Source of the DNA: Pseudomonadota bacterium
Lineage (GTDB): Bacteria; Pseudomonadota; Alphaproteobacteria; Rhizobiales; Rhizobiaceae
Reading direction: 5' to 3'
Length of the DNA stretch: 5,284 bases
Assembly: GCA_023435335.1 (NCBI GenBank)
Contig: JAEYRU010000315.1
Coordinates: forward strand, 1-5,284
Shown here one piece after another: positions 1 to 5,284 of the stretch (position 1 is its first letter; each line of letters starts with the position of its first letter). The position numbers and the translations under genes were made by a program. A model generated the notes under the pieces. The model saw only the letters and a program-made list of their open reading frames with translations. It made no database searches and had not been told where the DNA came from.

Positions 1-728
<728 letters not shown>

Positions 729-741
729 GTACTGCCTCCCC

Positions 742-1050
742 TCAGGCCGCGCGGGCGGCGGCCGGCCGCGCCTGCTTGCCAAGGTTTGGATGAATGGTGG
801 GACCGGCTGCGCGGATGCGCTCGCGCAGGCGGGTGGGGACGATCCGCCCCTCGACCAGCTGGATGTCGATCAGTTCGACGTCCACGACCTCGTCGCGCAG
901 GTAGGACGCCTTGCCGATTTCCGTCAGCGCCTCCTCAGCCGCAACGTCTCGGGCGATTTCGGCAGCGTCGATCGTCTCGGCCCAGGAATGGTCGGGCGCG
1001 AGCCAGACCGCCTCACCGTCGATGAGCCTGTTTGCCGTCAGTATCTTCAT
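742..1050 (-). CDS. DUF2849 family protein, sulfite-assimilation operon
   Basis: A 102-residue protein of unknown function that I recognise as the DUF2849 family, found in alphaproteobacteria between siroheme synthase and sulfite reductase. Recognisable parts are the start MKILTANRLIDGEAVWL, a central YLRDEVVDVELIDI (50-63) and a C-terminal segment with P72, LRERIRAAGP (75-84) and HPNLGKQ (87-93). It has no cysteine, no signal peptide and no hydrophobic span, so it is probably a soluble cytoplasmic protein that does not itself hold an iron-sulfur cluster. Its ATG (1050-1048) overlaps the cysG stop as ATGA, which suggests translational coupling; GGGAG at 1061-1057 sits 6 nt upstream. Its own stop TGA (744-742) adjoins the cysI ribosome binding site. 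Context implies a role in sulfite reductase assembly, siroheme delivery or electron supply, but nothing in the sequence decides between these. Confidence 0.88.
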   Translation of the reverse strand: MKILTANRLIDGEAVWLAPDHSWAETIDAAEIARDVAAEEALTEIGKASYLRDEVVDVELIDIQLVEGRIVPTRLRERIRAAGPTIHPNLGKQARPAAARAA

Positions 1051-2537
1051 GCCAGGCTCCCATTGCTCAGCGCCCCGGCCGGCGCGCCTCGCCGCGCCGC
1101 GAGAGGGGTGGATCTGGAGAAATTCGCGCCAGCGACCGCGTCGCCGATGATCGTCATGACCGGGCCGCTCAGCTCGAGGTGCGCTTCCAGCGACGGCAGG
1201 TCGGCGAGCGTGCCGTGCAGCATGCGCCGCGCCGGCCGGCTGGCGTTCTCGACAACGGCGACCGCCGTGTCCGGCGAAAGCCCGGCCGCGATCAGACGTT
1301 GCGCCACCTCGGCCGCAGTCGAGCGGCCCATGTAGACGGCAACGGTGGCGCCGTCGATGGCCAGCCGCGCCCAGTCGGGCAGCGCCTCGCCCTTGAGGTC
1401 GTGCCCGGTGGTGAACACAATCGAGGAAGAGACCCCGCGCAGGGTGAGCGGCAGATCGAAATCCGCGGCAGCGGCGAGGGCCGACGTGACCCCGGGGACG
1501 ACCTCATAGGAGATACCAGCGTCTCGCAACGCAGCCATTTCCTCGCCGGCACGTCCGAAGACCAGCGGATCGCCGGACTTCAAGCGTACCACGCGCTTGC
1601 CCTCGCGGCCGAGGGCGACCAGCAGGGCGTTGATCTCGTCCTGGCTTTTCGAGTGACAGCCCTTGCGCTTGCCGACGGGGATGCGTTCGGCGTCGCGACG
1701 CCCCATGGCGACCACCGGTTCCGGCACCAGCGCGTCGTGCACTACGACGTCGGCTTCCATAAGCAGCCTGTGGGCGCGCAGGGTGAGCAGGTCTTCAGCC
1801 CCGGGTCCGGCGCCCACAAGCGCAACATGACCTGTTTCGGCGCCGCCCTCATGGAGGAGGCGCGTGGCGGCACGACGCGCCCCGGCCAGGTCTCCCTCCT
1901 CCAGCGCGCGCGCCGGCGCGCCGCCGAAGAACGCGCTCCAGAAGCGGCGGCGGGCGAAGCCCCGCGGAAGCAGTTGCTCGGCGCTGGCGCGATAGGCGGA
2001 GGCAAGCGCCGCGAGCGGCCCAAGCGAGAGCGGCAGCATCTGTTCCACACGGGCGCGGATCGCCTGCGCCAGAACCGGGCCCGCGCCCTCCGTGCCTATC
2101 GCGACCGCCACCGGCGCGCGGTTGACGATTGCCGGCGTATAGAAATCGCAGAGTTCCGGACGATCCACGGCATTGGCGGGAATGCCGAGCGCGCGCGCAG
2201 CTTCCACCGCTGCCCGGTCCGCCGCCTCCTCGCCGGTCGCGGCGAAGACGAGCGCGGCTCCCTCGACCAGACCGGCGGTCAGCGGGGCGGCGACGTGGTT
2301 CACGCCGTTCTGTGCGATCCAGTCGGCGAAATCCGGTTCGATGTGCGGAGCAACAACCGTCAGCCTGGCACTCGACTGGGCAAGCAGGCGCGCCTTGGCG
2401 AAAGCCTCGTCGCCGCCGCCGACGATAACCACAGCGCGGCCTTCGACCCGCATGAAAACGGGAAACGCGGACAACTTGTGGCGTTCGAGCGTCATGGGTC
2501 GGGGACGGTCCTTCGACTGGTCCGCGATTGTCGCCAT
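1047..2537 (-). CDS. cysG: Multifunctional siroheme synthase (uroporphyrinogen-III methyltransferase / precorrin-2 dehydrogenase / ferrochelatase)
   Basis: Converts uroporphyrinogen III to siroheme: two SAM-dependent methylations, NAD-dependent oxidation of precorrin-2, then iron insertion. The 496-residue frame is a full-length two-module fusion. Residues 22-230 are the dehydrogenase/chelatase half, with nucleotide-binding VVIVGGGDEAFAKARLL (36-52), NAVD with D125 aligning to catalytic Asp104 of Salmonella CysG, and PVLAQAI (154-160). Residues 237-470 are the methyltransferase half, with VGAGPGAEDLLTL (241-253), GKRKGCHSKSQDEIN (289-303), VVRLKSGDPLVFGRAGEE (316-333), VPGVTSA (347-353), VYMG (401-404) and VVENAS (428-433). 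A low-complexity tail of about 25 residues follows. The start is uncertain: ATG 2537 has no clear ribosome binding site, while the internal ATG at 2495 (MTLERHKLSAFPVFM) better resembles family N-termini as I recall them and has AAGGA 13 nt upstream. The stop overlaps the DUF2849 start by 4 bp. First gene of the visible operon. Confidence 0.95.
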   Translation of the reverse strand: MATIADQSKDRPRPMTLERHKLSAFPVFMRVEGRAVVIVGGGDEAFAKARLLAQSSARLTVVAPHIEPDFADWIAQNGVNHVAAPLTAGLVEGAALVFAATGEEAADRAAVEAARALGIPANAVDRPELCDFYTPAIVNRAPVAVAIGTEGAGPVLAQAIRARVEQMLPLSLGPLAALASAYRASAEQLLPRGFARRRFWSAFFGGAPARALEEGDLAGARRAATRLLHEGGAETGHVALVGAGPGAEDLLTLRAHRLLMEADVVVHDALVPEPVVAMGRRDAERIPVGKRKGCHSKSQDEINALLVALGREGKRVVRLKSGDPLVFGRAGEEMAALRDAGISYEVVPGVTSALAAAADFDLPLTLRGVSSSIVFTTGHDLKGEALPDWARLAIDGATVAVYMGRSTAAEVAQRLIAAGLSPDTAVAVVENASRPARRMLHGTLADLPSLEAHLELSGPVMTIIGDAVAGANFSRSTPLAARRGAPAGALSNGSLA

Positions 2538-2663
2538 ACTGCCCGCCGATAAGAAGGAACAGGCTCGCGCAGGGCTCGGGACCGCGAAATTCCTTTTCTC
2601 ACCGGGGGGAAGCTGAAGGAATGGAAATCTATCGGACCGGGCGCCCGCCTTTGTCCTCTAGCG

Positions 2664-2689
2664 GGAACCGGTGCCATCGGCCGGGCGTT
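2664..2689 (+). promoter_or_regulatory. Candidate EcfG/RpoE2 general stress response promoter
   Basis: GGAAC at 2664-2668 and CGTT at 2686-2689 are separated by 17 bp. This matches the published consensus for the alphaproteobacterial general stress sigma factor (GGAAC-N16/17-CGTT; written GGAAC-N18/19-TT for Sinorhizobium RpoE2). The element points toward the Host_attach gene. Transcription would start near 2696 and leave a leader of about 47 nt with the ribosome binding site at its end. An exact match of nine fixed bases at the right spacing is unlikely by chance in 205 bp, but no expression data back it. Confidence 0.6.
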
Positions 2690-2737
2690 CAGGATAGGAA
2701 ACCGTTACGGGGCGGCGGGCGCAACGAAAAGCATCAG

Positions 2738-2742
2738 AGGAG
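2738..2742 (+). promoter_or_regulatory. Ribosome binding site that bears on the Host_attach start
   Basis: AGGAG directly abuts the ATG at 2743, leaving no spacer, but lies 6 nt before the in-frame GTG at 2749. Spacing therefore favours the GTG start. Confidence 0.6.
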
Positions 2743-3198
2743 ATGGCCGTGGCCGACATCAAGCTCGCGCACGATATCTGGGTACTGGTCGCCGACGGCG
2801 AAAAGGCGCTGTTCCTGAGAAACGAAGGCGATGCGGAATACCCCAACCTGCAGGTCGTGCGGCAGATGCACGAGGAGAACCCGCCGACGCGCGAGCAGGG
2901 TACCGATCGGCCCGGGCGCTACAAGGACGGCCCCAACGAGCACAACAGCGGCATGGAGCAGACCGACTGGCACCGCATCGCCAAGGAACGCTTCGCCGAC
3001 GAGATCGCCGAGCGGCTTTACAAGATGGCGCATCGCGGCGAGTTCGAGCGCATCGTTCTGGTGGCGCCGCCCACGGTTCTGGGCGAGATGCGGCAGAAGC
3101 TGCACAAGGAGGTCGTCCAGCGGGTTTCGGCGGAGATCCCCAAGACGCTTACCGGCCATCCGGTCGACGAGATCGAGAAGATCCTCAAGGCGGGCTGA
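2743..3198 (+). CDS. Host_attach family protein (AtsE-like; PF10116)
   Basis: A 151-residue soluble protein of the family named 'protein required for attachment to host cells', a name that derives from Agrobacterium attachment studies; the molecular activity is not established. Family traits are the N-terminal WVLVADGEKALFLRN (13-27), the loop REQGTDRPGR (50-59), WHRIAKERFADEIAERL (76-92), and the C-terminal LVAPPTVLGEMRQKL (106-120) and EIPKTLTGHPVDEIEKIL (131-148). There is no signal peptide or membrane segment, so a cytoplasmic role is likely despite the name. I recall a proposed distant link to the central domain of eRF1/Dom34-type release factors, which I cannot test here. The ATG form is listed, but ribosome binding site spacing favours GTG 2749, giving MADIKLAHD. 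It is monocistronic, with a general-stress-type promoter upstream and a convergent regulator 12 bp downstream. Confidence 0.9.
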   Translation: MAVADIKLAHDIWVLVADGEKALFLRNEGDAEYPNLQVVRQMHEENPPTREQGTDRPGRYKDGPNEHNSGMEQTDWHRIAKERFADEIAERLYKMAHRGEFERIVLVAPPTVLGEMRQKLHKEVVQRVSAEIPKTLTGHPVDEIEKILKAG

Positions 3199-3210
3199 CG
3201 TCGTCCCCGA

Positions 3211-3771
3211 CTACTGCGGCACCGTGCTGAGGTGCGACAGCAGCTCAGCCACGTTGCCGGCGCCGTATTTCTTCATCAGCCGCGCACGGTAAGCCTCGAC
3301 CGTGCGCGGCGAGATCGCCAGGGTGCGCGCGATCTCCTTCGACGTCCGCCCTTCGCCCAGATGCATGACGATCTGCCGTTCGCGCGTCGTCAGACTGCCC
3401 ACCGGGCGGTAGTCCGACAGGTCGGCGAAGCTCCACACCGCCTTGCGCAGCGGGTCCTCGTCAGGCGTGAGCGTATGGCCCCTCACCCGGCACCAGAACA
3501 GCGAGCCGTCGCGGCGCGCCATGATGCGCTCGTCGGAATATTTGTTGTAGCGCCGGAGCGGCTCGACGCCGACGTCGCGGATGCGCACGAACTCCTCCAG
3601 CGAGGGATAGAGCATGGCGAAGGAGCGGTCGAGCAGTTCCTCGCGTGAGTAACCGAACATCGCCGCAAAGGCCGGATTGCACATGCGGATCATGCGGTTC
3701 TCGGTCATCACGATGCCGATCGGCGAATTCTCGAAGGCGGCGAGGGCAAGGTCGTTTTCGGCAGGAGTCAT
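3211..3771 (-). CDS. PAS domain-containing LuxR-type transcriptional regulator
   Basis: A 186-residue one-component regulator. Residues about 12-120 form a PAS sensor domain, visible as NSPIGIVMTENRMIRMCNPA (15-34), MFGYSREELLDRS (38-50), RRDGSLFWCRVRGH (86-99) and a closing WSFADLSD. Residues 125-181 are a LuxR/FixJ helix-turn-helix: LTTRERQIVMHLGEGRTSKEIA (127-148), then SPRTVEAYRARLMKKYGAGN (154-173). There is no receiver domain, so it is not a standard response regulator, and no LOV-type flavin-binding cysteine motif; the PAS ligand is unknown. The frame stays open far upstream (to 4788), but that part is antisense to the binding-protein gene and to the control region; ATG 3771 is the first start giving a sensible PAS N-terminus, though its ribosome binding site is weak. 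Its divergent neighbour at 4039 is a likely target. The gene converges on the Host_attach gene with a 12-bp gap and no clear terminator. Confidence 0.88.
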   Translation of the reverse strand: MTPAENDLALAAFENSPIGIVMTENRMIRMCNPAFAAMFGYSREELLDRSFAMLYPSLEEFVRIRDVGVEPLRRYNKYSDERIMARRDGSLFWCRVRGHTLTPDEDPLRKAVWSFADLSDYRPVGSLTTRERQIVMHLGEGRTSKEIARTLAISPRTVEAYRARLMKKYGAGNVAELLSHLSTVPQ

Positions 3772-3786
3772 GGCCCGCAGGATACT

Positions 3787-3800
3787 TCGTATTTCTACGA
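3787..3800. promoter_or_regulatory. Short dyad, candidate operator for the PAS-LuxR regulator
   Basis: TCGTA (3787-3791) and TACGA (3796-3800) form a perfect inverted repeat around a 4-bp spacer. It is AT-rich against a GC-rich background. It lies 15 bp upstream of the regulator start on one side and, on the other, centred about 45 bp before the predicted start of transcription toward the binding-protein gene. That is near the position where LuxR-type activators bind. Dyads this short can occur by chance. Confidence 0.35.
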
Positions 3801-3802
3801 TA

Positions 3803-3832
3803 TTGCGGGAAATTTTCGGCGGCGCCGATAAT
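3803..3832 (+). promoter_or_regulatory. Candidate sigma-70 type promoter for the binding-protein gene
   Basis: TTGCGG (3803-3808) and GATAAT (3827-3832) are 18 bp apart. The -10 matches five of six consensus bases and the -35 only three of six, as expected of a promoter that needs an activator. The -10 is flanked by CGCC and GGCG. Transcription would start near 3839, giving a leader of about 200 nt before the gene. Confidence 0.4.
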
Positions 3833-3970
3833 GGCGACAGTTTGCAGCGCACCGGGCAAGGGCTTCCGGCCCGTCCAGGTGCGCGCAGGGGGAGGAGATC
3901 GAGGGCAAAAGGCGGCGCGGTTCCCGCGCAGGCGGCCTTCAGGCCAATTCCCCAAGCTGCAGCATGCGTT

Positions 3971-4004
3971 CGGTCCGGCCGGCAACTCGACGAGCCGGCT
4001 ACCG
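3971..4004 (+). other. Strong stem-loop in the 5' leader of the binding-protein gene
   Basis: GCCGGC (3978-3983) pairs with GCCGGC (3994-3999) around a 10-nt loop. The stem continues across a 3-versus-1 internal loop with CGGT (3971-3974) pairing with ACCG (4001-4004). This gives ten mostly G-C pairs that end 21 nt before the ribosome binding site. There is no T-run after it, so it is not a standard intrinsic terminator. It could stabilise the mRNA or affect translation, or be a by-product of high GC content. Confidence 0.4.
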
Positions 4005-4025
4005 GAAATGACCGTTGTCGAGTGT

Positions 4026-4030
4026 GGAGG
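4026..4030 (+). promoter_or_regulatory. Ribosome binding site that decides the binding-protein start
   Basis: GGAGG lies 8 nt before ATG 4039 but only 2 nt before ATG 4033, and it is downstream of the possible TTG 4015 and GTG 4024 starts. It therefore selects ATG 4039. Confidence 0.8.
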
Positions 4031-4038
4031 ATATGACC

Positions 4039-5238
4039 ATGAACAAACTGCTCGCCGCCCTGGCGATGTCGGGCGCCATGCTTGCCGCGCCCCTTGCGGC
4101 CGCCCAGGACGGGCCGGCCAGGATCGCGCTGATCCACGGCCTGTCGGGCTCGCCGCTCGAAGCCTATTCGAAGCAGACGCATACCGGCTTCGAGATGGGC
4201 CTCGAATACGCGACCGAAGGCACGATGGAGATCAAGGGCCGCAAGATCGAGATCGTGAAGAAGGACACCCAGTTCAAACCCGAGATCGCCCGCGCGCTGC
4301 TGGCGGAAGCCTATGAAGACGAGAGCGTCATCCTGGCCGTCGGCGAGACCTCGTCGGGCGTGGCCACCGCCATGCTGCCCATCGCCGCCGAATACGAGAA
4401 GATCCTGCTGGTCGAGCCCGCCGTCGCCGATGGCCTGACCGGGCCCGACTCCAACCGCTTCGTCTTCAAGACCTCGCGCAATTCGTCGATGGACATGCAG
4501 GCGCAGGCGCTCGCGCTGGCGCCCGATTCGAACCTCTATATCGCGACGCTGGCGCAGGACTACGCCTTCGGACGCGACGGCATCGCGGCGCTGAAGAAGG
4601 CGCTGGAGGGCACCGGCGCGCACATCGCGGCGGAGGAATACGTTCCCCAGCAGACCACCGACTTCACGGCCACGATCGAGCGGCTCACCGCCGCGCTGAA
4701 GGACCAGCCCGGCCGCAAGGTGATCGTCATCTACGTGGCGGGCATCGACGCCATGACGCCGCTGGCCGCGGCCGACCTCGGCCGCCACGGAATCGAGCTT
4801 TCAACCGGCGGCAACATCCTGCCGGCGCTCGCGGGCTACAAGAAGGTTCCGGGCATGGAAGGCGCGATCTACTACTACTACGAGGCGCCGAAGAACCCGG
4901 TGAACGACTGGCTCGTTGCCGAACACCAGAAGCGCTTCAACTCGCCTCCCGACTTCTTCACCGCCGGCGGCTTCGCCGCGGCGATGGCGGTGGCGACGGC
5001 CCTGGAGAAGGCCGAGAACTGGGATACCGAGACGCTGATCTCGACCATGGAGGGCATGACCTTCGAGACGCCGAAGGGCACGATGACCTTCCGTCCCGAG
5101 GACCACCAGGCGCTGCAGTCGATGTACCACTTCAAGATCAAGGTGGACGAGAATGTCGCCTGGGCGATCCCGGAACTGGTGCGCGAGATCAAGCCGGAGG
5201 AGATGGACATTCCGGTCGGTCGCAACAACCAGCAGTAA
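4039..5238 (+). CDS. ABC transporter periplasmic substrate-binding protein, LivJ/LivK-like (Peripla_BP_6)
   Basis: A 399-residue type-I periplasmic binding protein that would capture a small solute for an ABC importer. A Sec signal peptide is clear: MNKLL, a hydrophobic core to about residue 20 and a likely cleavage after AAA (20-22), before QDGPARI. The mature two-lobed domain runs from about 27 to 385. Recognisable segments are the first strand and ligand loop IALIHGLSGSPLEAYSKQ (29-46), VGETSSGVATAMLPIA (101-116), RFVFKTSRNSSMDMQA (140-155), LAQDYAFGRD (171-180), TTDFTATIERL (206-216), and a closing GTMTFRPEDHQALQSMYHF (347-365) typical of the amino-acid/amide group. An aromatic run IYYYYEAP (277-284) lies near the hinge region. 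The ligand cannot be read from the sequence; branched-chain amino acids, amides or other small organic acids are possible. It is not lipidated, having no lipobox cysteine. Permease and ATPase genes would be expected to the right, outside the window. The divergent PAS-LuxR gene is its probable regulator. Confidence 0.92.
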   Translation: MNKLLAALAMSGAMLAAPLAAAQDGPARIALIHGLSGSPLEAYSKQTHTGFEMGLEYATEGTMEIKGRKIEIVKKDTQFKPEIARALLAEAYEDESVILAVGETSSGVATAMLPIAAEYEKILLVEPAVADGLTGPDSNRFVFKTSRNSSMDMQAQALALAPDSNLYIATLAQDYAFGRDGIAALKKALEGTGAHIAAEEYVPQQTTDFTATIERLTAALKDQPGRKVIVIYVAGIDAMTPLAAADLGRHGIELSTGGNILPALAGYKKVPGMEGAIYYYYEAPKNPVNDWLVAEHQKRFNSPPDFFTAGGFAAAMAVATALEKAENWDTETLISTMEGMTFETPKGTMTFRPEDHQALQSMYHFKIKVDENVAWAIPELVREIKPEEMDIPVGRNNQQ

Positions 5239-5260
5239 GGTTCAACCGCCGTGGGGAGCC

Positions 5261-5270
5261 GGGGGGGGGG
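5261..5270. repeat. Homopolymer run of ten G
   Basis: Ten consecutive G lie 22 bp after the binding-protein stop and 14 bp from the window end, in a G-rich stretch with a further GGGG at 5253-5256. It could be a true slippery tract or a sequencing or assembly artefact near a contig end. No hairpin with a T-run is visible, so I do not call a terminator. Confidence 0.7.
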
Positions 5271-5284
5271 AGACGGCCGGGCCC

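Larger units (their letters stand above)
2538..2742. other. Divergent intergenic region between cysG and the Host_attach gene
   Basis: These 205 bp must hold the promoters of the leftward sulfite operon and of the rightward Host_attach gene. On the plus strand there is an EcfG-type promoter (own entry). Palindromic elements seen are ATTCCTT (2589-2595) with AAGGAAT (2616-2622), 20 bp apart; the perfect 10-bp CGGGCGCCCG (2638-2647); and the near-perfect GGAACCGGTGCC (2664-2675). GC-rich palindromes of this size arise easily by chance. I find no convincing -35/-10 pair for cysG on the minus strand, and no riboswitch or small RNA that I can recognise. Confidence 0.6.

Noticed and set aside
1032..2552. 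506-residue open frame on the plus strand
   Set aside because: It is fully antisense to cysG. The CysG translation carries all expected motifs, whereas this one shows no recognisable domain.
3200..3211. Hairpin GTCG-TCCC-CGAC between the convergent genes as a shared terminator
   Set aside because: Only four base pairs and no T-run on either strand; too weak to call an intrinsic terminator.
4015..4038. Earlier starts (TTG 4015, GTG 4024, ATG 4033) for the binding protein
   Set aside because: The GGAGG at 4026-4030 is correctly spaced only for ATG 4039, and the signal peptide begins naturally there with MNKLL.
3772..4788. N-terminal extension of the PAS-LuxR frame to give a 525-residue protein
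   Set aside because: The added part is antisense to the binding-protein gene and crosses the control region. It is low-complexity, and the PAS domain starts properly just after ATG 3771.
4801..5228. Minus-strand open frames of 109 and 116 residues inside the binding-protein gene
   Set aside because: Antisense shadows of a well-supported gene, with no ribosome binding site or domain that I can recognise.

Overview
The window looks like chromosomal DNA of an alphaproteobacterium, most likely Hyphomicrobiales (Rhizobiales). The base composition is GC-rich, and the gene order siroheme synthase - DUF2849 protein - sulfite reductase is typical of that group. The stress promoter type and the Host_attach family protein also fit. 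The assignment is from recognition of protein families, not from a database search.

Layout. Positions 1-2537, minus strand: a tightly packed sulfite-assimilation operon, read right to left. It contains multifunctional siroheme synthase CysG (stop overlaps the next start by 4 bp), a 102-residue DUF2849 protein (13 bp gap), and the first 242 codons of the sulfite reductase hemoprotein CysI, which runs off the left edge. CysG makes the siroheme that CysI needs to reduce sulfite to sulfide for cysteine synthesis. Positions 2538-2742: a 205-bp divergent intergenic region. On the plus strand it carries a good match to the alphaproteobacterial general-stress (EcfG/RpoE2) promoter, facing a Host_attach family gene (2743-3198). 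Positions 3211-3771, minus strand: a small one-component PAS-LuxR-type regulator, converging on the Host_attach gene with a 12-bp gap. Positions 3772-4038: a divergent control region with a short dyad, a plausible sigma-70 type promoter pointing right and a strong stem-loop close to the next ribosome binding site. Positions 4039-5238, plus strand: a secreted type-I periplasmic binding protein (LivJ/LivK-like, Peripla_BP_6) of an ABC importer whose other subunits would lie beyond the right edge. The last 46 bases hold a run of ten G.

I see no CRISPR array, tRNA, rRNA, insertion sequence, phage gene or obvious novel multi-gene system. The parts most worth checking are the candidate stress promoter of the Host_attach gene, the uncharacterised DUF2849 protein coupled between CysG and CysI, and the PAS-LuxR/binding-protein pair with its shared control region.
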